59,874 nucleotides of DNA from JACQCF01 sp043742785 (GTDB lineage Bacteria; Omnitrophota; Gorgyraeia; Zapsychrales; Fredricksoniimonadaceae), in contig JAYTXU010000070.1 of NCBI GenBank assembly GCA_043742785.1, positions 1 through 59,874 of the forward strand, given 5' to 3'. Positions 50,094-59,778 of this stretch are shown piece after piece. A model generated the notes under the pieces. The model worked only from the letters and a program-made list of their open reading frames with translations. It searched no databases and was not told the DNA's origin. A program made the position numbers and the translations under genes. The stretch's first letter is position 1. Each line of letters opens with the position of its first letter.

Positions 50094-51096
50094 ACACTTC
50101 TCCAAATGCATCCAACACATCACGCTGTGTGATCGATGACATACAATGATGAGACAAATTCAAAGCTTTTGGATTTAAGCAACGAGGACAATGATAATTA
50201 CGATGTACCACTCTAGAAATTGAACTCCAAGGAGAAGAACACCTAGGATCAGTAGGACCAAAAAGAGCTACCACCGGCTTATTAAGATAACTAGCGATAT
50301 GCATAGGACCGCTGTCATGAACAACTGCGATCAGAGATCGTTTGATCAAAGCGGCTGCTTGAATTAAATTGGTGCGACCTGCTAAATTAAGGATAGGAAC
50401 ATCTGCTTGTTTAACAATGTCTTCAATTGCTTGTTTTTGTTGAGTATTCCCAATCATAACAACCTTACGACCATATTGATTAAAGATCGCCTTGCTCAAA
50501 TGCGCAAATTCCATAGAATCCCAAGTCTTACTTGAATCTGCAGCAAATGGCGCAATAAAAACAAAAGCCTGCCTGCCGGCAGGGAGAGAAGAATCCTGCA
50601 TTAAAAAAGGTTTTAGTAATTGATCAATATATTCTTGATCCTTAACTGACGGTGCTATTGTTGAAGGAACAGCTAAAGAAGATCCAAAATCATAAAGCAT
50701 CCGTAATCGATTTAAATGTCGGTCTTTTAAATGAATCTGTTTATTAATAAATAATTGTGGTGACGTAACCCAATGCGGTGTTAGAGAATAACCAATCATC
50801 GAATTTCTAAGATCCACTACCAAATCATAGCGAAATTCTCTTAAAGCTAAAGTCCACTGAGCTTGTTTAAAGAAATTACGTTCTTTATCAAAAATATGAA
50901 TTTGGCTAATACGGGTATTTCCTTCAAATAAAGAAGCTGCTCTTTCTCCAATCACTAAGGATAATCTCGCCGATGAAAAATCTCTTAGAAGAATATCAAT
51001 CACAGGGGCAGATAAAAGCACATCACCAATATTACTTAAAGTGATAACCAGGATATTCTTAACTGATGAATTTTTGGACAGCTTCCAGAACATCAT
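50077..51096 (-). CDS. GT9 glycosyltransferase with an LPAGRQ insertion
   Basis: The N-terminus VKNILVITLSNIGDVLLSAP and C-terminal VHDSGPMHIASYLNKPVVAL followed by FGPTDPRC are GT9 signatures. Residues about 171-177 (LPAGRQ) are encoded by a shortened copy of the 20-bp palindrome (50568-50584), just before the conserved donor-site block FIAPFAADSSKTW. The start is uncertain: two ATGs at 51096 and 51093 lie inside the upstream gene, and no ribosome binding site is obvious. Confidence 0.87.
   Translation of the reverse strand: MMFWKLSKNSSVKNILVITLSNIGDVLLSAPVIDILLRDFSSARLSLVIGERAASLFEGNTRISQIHIFDKERNFFKQAQWTLALREFRYDLVVDLRNSMIGYSLTPHWVTSPQLFINKQIHLKDRHLNRLRMLYDFGSSLAVPSTIAPSVKDQEYIDQLLKPFLMQDSSLPAGRQAFVFIAPFAADSSKTWDSMEFAHLSKAIFNQYGRKVVMIGNTQQKQAIEDIVKQADVPILNLAGRTNLIQAAALIKRSLIAVVHDSGPMHIASYLNKPVVALFGPTDPRCSSPWSSISRVVHRNYHCPRCLNPKALNLSHHCMSSITQRDVLDAFGEVYAQIK
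50568..50584. repeat. Shortened LPAGRQ palindrome inside a GT9 gene
   Basis: CCTGCCTGCCGGCAGGG, missing the last bases of the 20-bp consensus, read in frame. Confidence 0.85.
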
Positions 51097-52066
51097 TAAC
51101 CGTTATTGTTTGCATACAAATATTATTAGTACAAGCGAGATGATAACAAGGAGCCTTGTTACAAGAAACATCTTTAAATAACATTCTCCCCTTTCCTATT
51201 CCCCGTATTCCTGTAATCTCAGGACGAGTAGGACCAAAGATCCCAAGAACATTAGCTCCCACACTATGCGCTAAATGTAAAGGACCACTATCTGAAGAAA
51301 TGACAACTGAAGCCCTATAATACAACGCCAACGATTGCCCTAATGTCGTCTCTCCAGCAATTAGAATGGCCTTATTCTGCGCCTGCATATTAATACCCTG
51401 ACAATATTCAAAATCGCCTTGGCTGCCAGATAAAATAATCCTAACTTGAGGATTTTTACTAATACTTTCAATTAAATGCACAAAATGAGCTGATGGCCAA
51501 CGCTTTAATTCCCAATTTCCTGCTGTATGGAGAACAACAATCCTGTGATCTTCTCTAACGCCTTTTGTTTCAAGAAGTTTATTCAAATTCCTAGAATCAT
51601 CCGTTTTCAAATTAAGCTGATAAGTCCGATCTTTAATCTTCAAACCATAACTTTCTAACACTTTCAAATAAACATCCACCCGATGTATGCCTTCATCTTG
51701 AAAATCAACCGGATGAGTTAAAAGTAACTTTGTTTTACAGTATCCTATTCTCAAAGGAATGCCGGCTAAAAAAACCAACAACCCCCGAGTCAAAGAACGA
51801 TGCAAAAGAAAAACAACATCAAAAGACCTGCGGCGCAAATCATTCACTAAAGCTAACTTCTGCCATGGCCAAAAATGCAGTTTTTTCTCATCTAAAACAA
51901 TAATCTCATCAATAAAAGGACAAAGTTCTATAACATTCTTAACCCTAGGGACGCACAGACAAGTCACCTTCGCTAAGGGATAATTTTCTTTGAGAGCTTT
52001 AAATACCGGGGTTGAAAAAACAGCATCCCCTAACCAATTAATATTAACAACAAGAATATTGTTCAT
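51059..52066 (-). CDS. GT9 glycosyltransferase
   Basis: A third GT9 gene: NNILVVNINWLGDAVFSTPVFK at the N-terminus (RIGD replaced by WLGD, as in several heptosyltransferases), HTAGNWELKRWPSAHFVHLI at the donor site and SSDSGPLHLAHSVGANVLG with FGPTRPEITG after it. It overlaps both neighbours (38 nt and 23 nt), so the block is strongly coupled. A role in the LPS core is inferred from the cluster. Confidence 0.88.
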   Translation of the reverse strand: MNNILVVNINWLGDAVFSTPVFKALKENYPLAKVTCLCVPRVKNVIELCPFIDEIIVLDEKKLHFWPWQKLALVNDLRRRSFDVVFLLHRSLTRGLLVFLAGIPLRIGYCKTKLLLTHPVDFQDEGIHRVDVYLKVLESYGLKIKDRTYQLNLKTDDSRNLNKLLETKGVREDHRIVVLHTAGNWELKRWPSAHFVHLIESISKNPQVRIILSGSQGDFEYCQGINMQAQNKAILIAGETTLGQSLALYYRASVVISSDSGPLHLAHSVGANVLGIFGPTRPEITGIRGIGKGRMLFKDVSCNKAPCYHLACTNNICMQTITVNDVLEAVQKFIS

Positions 52067-53141
52067 AAACCTTTTCTGTATCTTCTGCCATTCGTTCTAA
52101 AGAAAATTTCCTGATAATATTCTCTCTAGCAGCAAGACCCACTTGTTTGGCTTTCATAGGATTTCCTAAAACTTCAATAATTTTAAATGCTAACGCTTTA
52201 TGATCCTCTACTGAAACCAAATAACCTGTCCTTCCATCTTCGATCAAATCAACCAATCCCCCCACACGCGAAGCAATAACGGGCAAAGCACAAGCTTGGG
52301 CCTCCATCACTGACAAACCTAAACCTTCCTGACGAGACGGCATAATGAAAAGATCAAAAACAGGAAGCAAATCAACCGTTTGATTAACAATATTTTCGAA
52401 ACGCACATTCTTTGTTAAATTCAAACCATCAACTAAATCAATTAATCTCTCTTTCTCAGGTCCATCACCTACGATCATCAACAAAACATCTGGATATTGT
52501 TTGATCACAAGTGGCATAGTCTTTAATAAAATATCAATTCCCTTAACATCGGATAACCTGGCAATAATACCGATCACCAATTTAGCTTTAATCTTCCATT
52601 GTTGGCGCTTAGATTCTTTGATTTCATTTTCTACAGGAGAAAATTTTACCCAATCGATGCCATTAGCAATAAGATGAACTCTTTGTTCTAAAAGATGGAA
52701 ATCTTTGATCAAGTGTTCTCTCACAGGTTTACTTATGGCAATAGCTCCATTCCCCCAGCAAGGAAAAACACGTCTAAAGAAATGTGTTCTGAAAAAACCA
52801 TGGCAAGTACTTATAAAGGGCTTTTTTGTCATACCAGAGAGGAAATAGGCCATCACCTGGGTGACCCTTGTTTGAGCATGAATAATATCTATTCCTTCGT
52901 TCTTAACAAAGTTCTTTAGAAATCCCAATTTGAGATAAATTCTCAAATCTAATTCTGATTTAGTGCGGAACCCTAAATTGATATGCTCTCCACCAAAACC
53001 TTCTAAAAGAGATACGCAATTTCCGCCAGCGCTAACCACAAAAACCTTATGCCCTCTTTGAGTTAAAGATTGAGTTAAAGACAATAAGTAACTGGTAATA
53101 CCTCCTGTATTAAGATGAGTTGTCAAGAATAGAATTTTCAT
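52044..53141 (-). CDS. GT4 glycosyltransferase
   Basis: A retaining group-1 enzyme, 365 residues. N-terminal THLNTGGITSYLLSLTQSL (acceptor domain), then IGIIARLSDVKGIDILLKT (nucleotide-sugar side) and SRQEGLGLSVMEAQACALPV, which contains the E-x7-E motif. Its N-terminal half resembles that of the next gene's GT4 domain (both carry VSAGG), so the two may be duplicates. The sugar and acceptor are unknown. Confidence 0.88.
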   Translation of the reverse strand: MKILFLTTHLNTGGITSYLLSLTQSLTQRGHKVFVVSAGGNCVSLLEGFGGEHINLGFRTKSELDLRIYLKLGFLKNFVKNEGIDIIHAQTRVTQVMAYFLSGMTKKPFISTCHGFFRTHFFRRVFPCWGNGAIAISKPVREHLIKDFHLLEQRVHLIANGIDWVKFSPVENEIKESKRQQWKIKAKLVIGIIARLSDVKGIDILLKTMPLVIKQYPDVLLMIVGDGPEKERLIDLVDGLNLTKNVRFENIVNQTVDLLPVFDLFIMPSRQEGLGLSVMEAQACALPVIASRVGGLVDLIEDGRTGYLVSVEDHKALAFKIIEVLGNPMKAKQVGLAARENIIRKFSLERMAEDTEKVYEQYSCC

Positions 53142-55225
53142 CGCATCAAATCCATAATTTTTTGAAAAACTTGCTCAGGAGTGATTTCTTTCATGCATAC
53201 ATGTGTTTTTATTCTACACGCTCCAGAATAACAAGGAGAACATTTTAAATCACGTCGCAAGACTATTCCTTTATCAATCGGAGGCATATGACGCACAGGA
53301 TCGGTGGGACCAAAAAATGCAATCACAGGAACCTTCATCGCAGCAGCTACATGCAGCGGCGCTGAATCAGGAGTAACATAAACCTTACATCGACTAATTA
53401 AAGCTGCTAATTGCAAAATATTAGTTTTACCTGCAAAATTAACCGGTTTAGACTTAGATTTTGATACTAGATGACGAGCCAATACTAAATCTTTATTTTG
53501 TCCTGTTAAAAGAACACGAATATTCTTAGAACCTAAAAGATCAGATAATTTAACAATATACTCAGCAGGCCAGTTCTTTGTTGGCCACCCAGCAGAAGCA
53601 GATATGTTAATCCCTACGATATCTTTATATGTCCCTAACCATTCGCTATCTAAAATATCTTGAACATATTTCTCATCCTTAGAGGAAGGCCAAAGTTCCA
53701 AACTAACATCTGAATGATAAGAAATTCCTAATAATTGCAAGATACGGAACTGATGCTCCACAGGAGGAATATCTTTTAAATCATCCTTAACCCCATGACT
53801 TAAAAGAAATCCCAATTTTCCATTATTATAGCCATAAGATTCTTTTGAAGAACACAATGAACTTAAAATATGACTCGTACGGTTATTCTGCAAATCAACA
53901 ATCTTATCAAAACTATATTTACGCAAGATCTTACTCACTTGCCAAAGAGAAGATAAATTTTTCTTAGATATATCAAAGATAATAACACTATTGATATACG
54001 GACAACGCTGAACAATAGAACTTGCCTCGGCAGAAGTTAAAACGTGAATATGCGCATCCGGAAATTTCTGACGCAAAGCTTTTAAAGCTCCCATTGATAA
54101 AACAACATCTCCAACAGCTGTTAACTTTATTACTAGAATATTTAATGAACGTGAGGCCTCTAAATAAACTTTTAGAGTTTCTTCAGCCATATGTCTTAAG
54201 GTATAGCGATTCTCTATTTTCTTTTTAGCCTCTGCCACAAAAGAAACAACCAATTGGCTATCCCCCAGAACACGAAGAACCGCTTGAGCCATTCCCTCTA
54301 CATCTTTAGGAGTTACCAAAAGTCCTGTTTTTTCATGATCTATAATTTCCGATACTCCCCCAACCTTAGTTGCAACCACAGGCACACCAGCTGCTTGAGC
54401 TTCCAAAATGACCCTACCAAAGGCCTCTTGAGTTATAGTCGATAAAACCAAACAATCTGATTGAGATAAAAGTTGAGGAATATCCCTACGATTACCTAAA
54501 AATTCCACATGTCTGGCTATGCCTAATCGTTTAGTTAACAATACTAATTCCTGTTTATAAGTTGCTCTTTTCTGGGCAGCATCTCCGATAATCTGCACCT
54601 TAACATTAGGTAATTTTCTTATAACTTGGGCCATAGCTTTTAAGAAATAAGGGTGTCCTTTAAGTGGTGTGATTCGACCAACCATGGTAATGATCAATGG
54701 ATCACCAGGATCTTTAATAACTCGTGGAATATTAAACTTTGACACATCCACACTGCGGGCGATGATACTGATATGATGCGAAGGCACTCCAAAATCCTGG
54801 ACCATATGCTGGCCAATCACTTCACTAATAGCAATAACCTTCTTCCCCCAACCCATCACAGAGCTAAATAAATGTTTACTATAATAACCATGACAGGTGG
54901 TAATAAAAACAGCTTGTGTCCTTCTACAAGCAAAAAAAGCTATCCAAGCTGGAACTCTTGAACGCGCATGAACAATATCAATCTTTTCCTTTTCAATAAT
55001 ACGAACTAATTTATTAATCATCTTAAACATAATAAAAAAATTCTTCTTATCCACAGGTAAAACATAGTGGATCGAACCATTTTTCTCTAGATCACCAACC
55101 AAGCTTCCCCCTGCAGAAACTACCACCGATTTATGTCCATGCTGCACTAAATATTTAGACAAATCAATGGTGCCAGTCTCAACACCCCCCACATTCAACT
55201 CTGGAAGAATCTGCAAAATATTCAT
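53138..55225 (-). CDS. GT4-GT9 fusion glycosyltransferase
   Basis: Two complete enzymes in one 695-residue chain. Residues 1-355 are a GT4 domain (PELNVGGVETGTIDLSKYL; MVGRITPLKGHPYFLKA; EAFGRVILEAQAAGVPVVAT with the E-x7-E motif). Residues 360-695 are a GT9 domain (LNILVIKLTAVGDVVLSMGA; NISASAGWPTKNWPAEYIVK; TPDSAPLHVAAAMKVPVIAF). No frameshift or stop lies between them. I infer two consecutive sugar additions on one LPS core. It overlaps its neighbours by 4 nt and 1 nt. Confidence 0.9.
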   Translation of the reverse strand: MNILQILPELNVGGVETGTIDLSKYLVQHGHKSVVVSAGGSLVGDLEKNGSIHYVLPVDKKNFFIMFKMINKLVRIIEKEKIDIVHARSRVPAWIAFFACRRTQAVFITTCHGYYSKHLFSSVMGWGKKVIAISEVIGQHMVQDFGVPSHHISIIARSVDVSKFNIPRVIKDPGDPLIITMVGRITPLKGHPYFLKAMAQVIRKLPNVKVQIIGDAAQKRATYKQELVLLTKRLGIARHVEFLGNRRDIPQLLSQSDCLVLSTITQEAFGRVILEAQAAGVPVVATKVGGVSEIIDHEKTGLLVTPKDVEGMAQAVLRVLGDSQLVVSFVAEAKKKIENRYTLRHMAEETLKVYLEASRSLNILVIKLTAVGDVVLSMGALKALRQKFPDAHIHVLTSAEASSIVQRCPYINSVIIFDISKKNLSSLWQVSKILRKYSFDKIVDLQNNRTSHILSSLCSSKESYGYNNGKLGFLLSHGVKDDLKDIPPVEHQFRILQLLGISYHSDVSLELWPSSKDEKYVQDILDSEWLGTYKDIVGINISASAGWPTKNWPAEYIVKLSDLLGSKNIRVLLTGQNKDLVLARHLVSKSKSKPVNFAGKTNILQLAALISRCKVYVTPDSAPLHVAAAMKVPVIAFFGPTDPVRHMPPIDKGIVLRRDLKCSPCYSGACRIKTHVCMKEITPEQVFQKIMDLMR

Positions 55226-57195
55226 TACAAAATACCCTCTAAAGCTTTAGAAATATTAATTCTATCATTGATGCTTTTAACAGAAATCTTCTGACTCATC
55301 GATTGAGTGAATACATTTGAAATGTCTTTAATGGATGAAGCCAACAAATACCCCTGCTGATTTAACTCTAAAACAAAACGATCGTATTTGTTTAATGATT
55401 TTATTCTATAACTACCTGCTGGTGCAAAAACAATCGTCTTTTTACCTGAACTAAGAGCCTCTGAAACCATGGAAATACTTTCTCCTGATACTATCAAAAT
55501 ATCACTAGAAGCTAAAATCCCTCCAACTGCCTCTGGAATATTCGTCTCATTAGGAATAATCAATAAAGGACAGCGACTAAGATTACGAAGCTCTTTAATA
55601 ATCATTTGATCAACCTCTGGGGGTGTACGTCTAGAAGTTGTCACAAGCAAATCCATATTATAATGCTCCGCCGCATCCTTCAGCTGTCTAACCAATAAAC
55701 GTATTTGATTAACATCAAAAACAACTCCTTTTGTATTCCCTCCCAATAAAACCCCTATTTTAGACCGGACATTGTTTCTTAAATGAGAATAATGTAAAAA
55801 CAGTTTTTCCTGCTGCGCCTTAAGATATTCCGGTGTAATTAAATTTAGGGCTACCTTTGTTGTAACCATAGGTGGCCTAGAACCATTATGTAAAACCTTA
55901 TCGTGTTCAGGTAAGACAATCAAAGAAAACCAACGCCAACTAAGAATACCCGGTCTTAAAATATGAACACTCTTAAGCGAGCTCAATCTTGAAAGAATAA
56001 AACTCACTGGAGCGCTTTGAGAACCACAGGAAAGTATATAATCAGTATTACTTCCTACCAAGATCCTATAACAATCTTCTTTTAAGAAATAACCTAAAGA
56101 CTCTTTAGTTCTTAAAAAGGAAATTGCCTGCGCACAGAAACAATAAACAACAAACATTTTCTGATGCCAAAAACTTTTGAAAATAATAGTAACCGTCTTT
56201 ATGCGCGCTTGTTTACTTTCTTGAACTAAAGCTGTTCTTAATATTTCTGCCAACGCTTGAGACTGACGCAAATGCCCTGTTTTACCATCATCTAAAATTA
56301 AAACATCTGCTTGAGTGGTATATTTATAAATCTTATAAAACCACATAAATTCTGAAGGATGAGCACGCAGAAAGTCTTCAAATGTTTTGACTGCCTTTTG
56401 AGTGTTAACAAGAACATCTCGTTCATGATCCCCACTGGTTTGTAATATTAAAGCAGGTAAAATCCTAAGAATATGTTTTCCACCTGCTTGACGTTCAATC
56501 CATGCTGGACAAACTGGCGTTCCATATTTAAGGCCTAGACGAATAGCCCCTGTAGACATCGAAGCTGTTTTTCCAAAAAAATCAACAGCAACTCCATCCT
56601 TCCCTCCTTGATCTAGAACTAAGGTAACAATTTCATTGGCCTGTAAAACGCGAATAATTTCTCGGGTGGCAATTCCCGCAGGAATGATCTTAGCCCCAAC
56701 TAAACGCCTATAACCATTCAAAAGTTCATTAAGCTTAGGAGTTTTTTCATGTTCATTAGCAACAACGCTATAGGGATGACCAAACGTCCCCCCAACTAAA
56801 TTAGCCAATTCCCAGTTTCCAGAATGAATGGCTAAAAGAATACAGCCCTGTCCCTTAGCTATTGCTTGGTCAACATTCTCCTGACCCTCAACAGTAACTA
56901 TTTTCTGAAAACCTTGAGAATGGATTTTAGGAAAACAAAGCAATTCAACAAAAGAGGATAGAAGATTTTTAAAAACCTGTTTAGTTAAAGCACGAATTTG
57001 TAGCTGAGATAAATTCGCTGAAAAAGCAGTTCTTAAATTAGACTCAATAATAGCTTTTTTTCTGCTCATCACACAATAGGCGATAAGACCCATACCCCTT
57101 GCAATGGCTAAATTAAGCCCATAAGGCAATCGGCAAAGAATGGCGCTTAAAAATCTAACTGCGGCGCAAAGAAAGGATTCGTTTAATAATTTCAT
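55225..57195 (-). CDS. Lipid A acyltransferase (LpxL-like) fused to an ELM1-like domain
   Basis: Residues 1-295 are an LpxL/HtrB-type late acyltransferase with the catalytic H-x4-E in AIHSGNWEL (His124, Glu129) and VLDQGGKDGVAVDFFGKTAS. Residues 296-656 match the ELM1-like (mitochondrial fission protein) domain: LILDDGKTGHLRQSQALAE, GVLLGGNTKGVVFD, LLVTTSRRTPPEVD and IVSGESISMVSEALSSGKK. The ELM1 fold is GT-B-like. The chain suggests coupling of acylation to a sugar-related step in lipid A or core assembly (inference). Confidence 0.85.
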   Translation of the reverse strand: MKLLNESFLCAAVRFLSAILCRLPYGLNLAIARGMGLIAYCVMSRKKAIIESNLRTAFSANLSQLQIRALTKQVFKNLLSSFVELLCFPKIHSQGFQKIVTVEGQENVDQAIAKGQGCILLAIHSGNWELANLVGGTFGHPYSVVANEHEKTPKLNELLNGYRRLVGAKIIPAGIATREIIRVLQANEIVTLVLDQGGKDGVAVDFFGKTASMSTGAIRLGLKYGTPVCPAWIERQAGGKHILRILPALILQTSGDHERDVLVNTQKAVKTFEDFLRAHPSEFMWFYKIYKYTTQADVLILDDGKTGHLRQSQALAEILRTALVQESKQARIKTVTIIFKSFWHQKMFVVYCFCAQAISFLRTKESLGYFLKEDCYRILVGSNTDYILSCGSQSAPVSFILSRLSSLKSVHILRPGILSWRWFSLIVLPEHDKVLHNGSRPPMVTTKVALNLITPEYLKAQQEKLFLHYSHLRNNVRSKIGVLLGGNTKGVVFDVNQIRLLVRQLKDAAEHYNMDLLVTTSRRTPPEVDQMIIKELRNLSRCPLLIIPNETNIPEAVGGILASSDILIVSGESISMVSEALSSGKKTIVFAPAGSYRIKSLNKYDRFVLELNQQGYLLASSIKDISNVFTQSMSQKISVKSINDRINISKALEGIL

Positions 57196-58207
57196 CTTGT
57201 CCTTGGAATATTCTTAAATCAATATCTAAACTTAAAACAGTCATCCCCTTTAAAGCTTCTTTGAAATTGTATATCTTAACGGCGTCTTTATGAGTCGTCA
57301 CTAGGATATTCATATTTTCTTTTCGTGCCAATTCAAGCATCTCTTTTAAATCTTCCTCTGCATAATTGTGATGATCCCCAAACGTAAAAATACTACTAAG
57401 AATGACACCAGTCGCTTGAAGGGCCCATTGAAATGAAGAAGGATCACCAATAGCACAAAAGCCGATAACCTTTTGATTTAAAAAAGAATTTAACTCCAAG
57501 ATCTTTCCTGTAAAAACATCTCTAAATTGTTTCGGCACATGCTTAGAGTGTGCAATCAAGGCCCTGGAATTGATTTGCCGCAGTTCTTCACAAATTAATC
57601 TTGTGTTTGAGACTTGATCCGTCTTAGTTAAAATAAAAATATCAGCTCTGATCAAAGATTCTTTCTTTTCACGCAAAATCCCCCGAGGAACTAAATATCC
57701 ATTTCCAAAAGGATTTAAAGCATCGATGGCTACAATATCTAAATCCCTACTCAAAGGCCAATGCTGGAAGGCATCATCCGCCACAAAAATATCTACCGAT
57801 GCCTGATTTAAAGCCTGCTTAATACTGGTTCTTCTATTCTTTCCCGTCACAATCAATTCCTGCGGCAAAATTTCTTTAAACATTCTTGTCTCATCATTGG
57901 GACCATTCTTAGATCCATAACCCCTACTAATAACAACTGTCTTTAGTCCCCTTTGACTTAAAGCTTTAACCAGCCAGATCACAATCGGTGTTTTACCGAC
58001 TCCTCCTGTAGTGATATTCCCCACACTAATAACAGGTTTAGGCGCTCTATAAACACTTAAGATATGCTCTTGATAAAGATCACGAGTTAATTCCACAACA
58101 ATTCCATACCCTAAAGATAAAATCCATAGAAGGCTTTGAACGGCCTTATCCAACCATCCCTTTCTAACATCAGTCATTAGTTCAAAAAAATATTTTTTCA
58201 TAGCCAT
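57155..58207 (-). CDS. lpxK: Tetraacyldisaccharide 4'-kinase
   Basis: LpxK phosphorylates the 4' position of the lipid A disaccharide at the inner membrane. The Walker A motif is GNITTGGVGKTP (64-75 region), preceded by an N-terminal hydrophobic helix. VVISRGYGSKNGP, VADDAFQHWPLSRDLDIVAID and VTTHKDAVKI are family blocks. The gene overlaps kdtA by 10 nt and the next gene by 41 nt. Two ATGs (58207, 58201) are possible starts. Confidence 0.94.
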   Translation of the reverse strand: MAMKKYFFELMTDVRKGWLDKAVQSLLWILSLGYGIVVELTRDLYQEHILSVYRAPKPVISVGNITTGGVGKTPIVIWLVKALSQRGLKTVVISRGYGSKNGPNDETRMFKEILPQELIVTGKNRRTSIKQALNQASVDIFVADDAFQHWPLSRDLDIVAIDALNPFGNGYLVPRGILREKKESLIRADIFILTKTDQVSNTRLICEELRQINSRALIAHSKHVPKQFRDVFTGKILELNSFLNQKVIGFCAIGDPSSFQWALQATGVILSSIFTFGDHHNYAEEDLKEMLELARKENMNILVTTHKDAVKIYNFKEALKGMTVLSLDIDLRIFQGQDEIIKRILSLRRS

Positions 58208-59439
58208 TTCTGTAAAAGTTTAAGAGTTCTCTCAAGAGCTCCTTGATTCGCTTGAACGACCCCAAAAGCTTTATCTCCTAACTGCTTTCTTAAATCCTGA
58301 TCCTTCATTAAACGCCCCACTTGGGCTTCAAACTCCTCTGCATTCTTAACTTGAATAATAGCTTCTTGAGATTTAAAAAGAGCTGTAATGTCTCTAAAAT
58401 TATCCATCCTAGGTCCTACAATAATCGGCTTAGCATAAAAAGCTGGCTCAATGATATTCTGCCCACCGCCACCGCAAAGACTTTTGCCAACAAATACAAA
58501 AGACGCTTTTGAATAGAGAGACCGTAGATGTCCAATGGTATCAAGAACAATCACACAATCAGAGCTTATAGCATCCGAAGATATTTGTGAAAAACGAAGC
58601 GCCTTCAATCCTTGGGACTGTACTAAATCAATAATTTGCTCACTTCTCTCCACATGCCTTGGCGCAATGATCAAAGAACAGGCATCTTTATACTCTTGAA
58701 GAACTTTAAGGATGATTTCTTCTTCCCCTGGATGAGTGCTTCCTGCAATCCATAGCAGACGGTTTCCGTCTATCGACAATTTAAGATCCTTATCCTGAAT
58801 GGAACTCAGCTGATCAAACTTCACATTGCCGACAGTAACAACCTTCTCTTGAGGAGCTCCCAATTCGATAATGCGATTGGTATCCTTCTCGCTTTGCATA
58901 CAAAACAAAGAAACCTTCTTCAATGTTTCTTTCAAGAGGAATCCAATAGCTTTATACCTCCCAAAAGAAACATCGGAAATACGTCCATTCATAATCACAA
59001 TTGGAATCTCTTGTTTATAAAGACGGTCAAATAAATTAGGCCAGATTTCTGTCTCAGCAACAATATAGATTCTTGGTTTAATCAAACGTACAAAAGAAGA
59101 AACCACCCAGGTGAAATCCAATGGTGAAGGAATAATGATGGCGCTTTGAGAAAGCTTACTCTGAGCCAACTCATAACCCGTTTTCGTAGTCACTGTAACT
59201 ACAATCCTATCTTTAGGATATCGAACTTTAAGCTTCGCCACCAATGGGATAATAGCCATGATCTCCCCCACACTCACAGCATGGATCCAGATCGCAGATT
59301 TAGTTCCACCTAAACGACTTTTTAGGTCTAAGGGAAAGAAGCCCAAACGGCAGCCATAACCTTTATACCAGCGGCCGGTTAAAAGCAGATAGGGCAAGTA
59401 GATAAGTATATATACTAGGAATAAAAAATTAAAAAACAC
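58198..59439 (-). CDS. kdtA: 3-deoxy-D-manno-octulosonic acid transferase
   Basis: KdtA (WaaA) attaches Kdo to lipid A on the cytoplasmic side. A membrane helix (2-20) is followed by the GT30 blocks IWIHAVSVGEIMAIIPLV (catalytic Glu in SVGE), VTTKTGYELA, ETEIWPN and SFVFVGKSLCGGGGQNIIEPAF. The length of 413 is normal. It is the first gene of the LPS run; lpxK follows at a 10-nt overlap. Confidence 0.94.
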   Translation of the reverse strand: MFFNFLFLVYILIYLPYLLLTGRWYKGYGCRLGFFPLDLKSRLGGTKSAIWIHAVSVGEIMAIIPLVAKLKVRYPKDRIVVTVTTKTGYELAQSKLSQSAIIIPSPLDFTWVVSSFVRLIKPRIYIVAETEIWPNLFDRLYKQEIPIVIMNGRISDVSFGRYKAIGFLLKETLKKVSLFCMQSEKDTNRIIELGAPQEKVVTVGNVKFDQLSSIQDKDLKLSIDGNRLLWIAGSTHPGEEEIILKVLQEYKDACSLIIAPRHVERSEQIIDLVQSQGLKALRFSQISSDAISSDCVIVLDTIGHLRSLYSKASFVFVGKSLCGGGGQNIIEPAFYAKPIIVGPRMDNFRDITALFKSQEAIIQVKNAEEFEAQVGRLMKDQDLRKQLGDKAFGVVQANQGALERTLKLLQKWL

Positions 59440-59525
59440 GAGGATTATTTTACATCGAATATCACAGACGGGCTAGTGAAAGTTTATTGTTGTATCTGAA
59501 AGGTGTGGATTTCTAGAAGTTCTAT

Positions 59526-59777
59526 TTAGGCATGAGCTACTTTATGAAGAACTTCAGAAATAAACGTCTGATATTTAATTCCAAACTTCTTGGCTTTATT
59601 CTTAATGCTTTCTAAATCGTAGCTACTAATACGAATATTAAGGACCGTATCTTTCTTACGCCGAGCAATAGCTTGTGAAATCACTTCAAACTCAGCACCT
59701 TTAACAGGGATGTATTCATGGATATGATCTTCAATCAATTGCTCCTGTTTCGATAATCTCATCTTTCTTGGGTCCAT
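59526..59777 (-). CDS. CopG-type antitoxin
   Basis: An 83-residue protein whose C-terminal half (VLNIRISSYDLESIKNKAKKFGIKYQTFISEVLHKV) is the ribbon-helix-helix/CopG pattern seen in BrnA-like and related antitoxins, with the acidic N-terminal half as the likely toxin-binding part. It lies one base after the stop of the partial gene upstream, which gives a toxin-antitoxin pair with the toxin first. Confidence 0.8.
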   Translation of the reverse strand: MDPRKMRLSKQEQLIEDHIHEYIPVKGAEFEVISQAIARRKKDTVLNIRISSYDLESIKNKAKKFGIKYQTFISEVLHKVAHA

Positions 59778-59778
59778 C

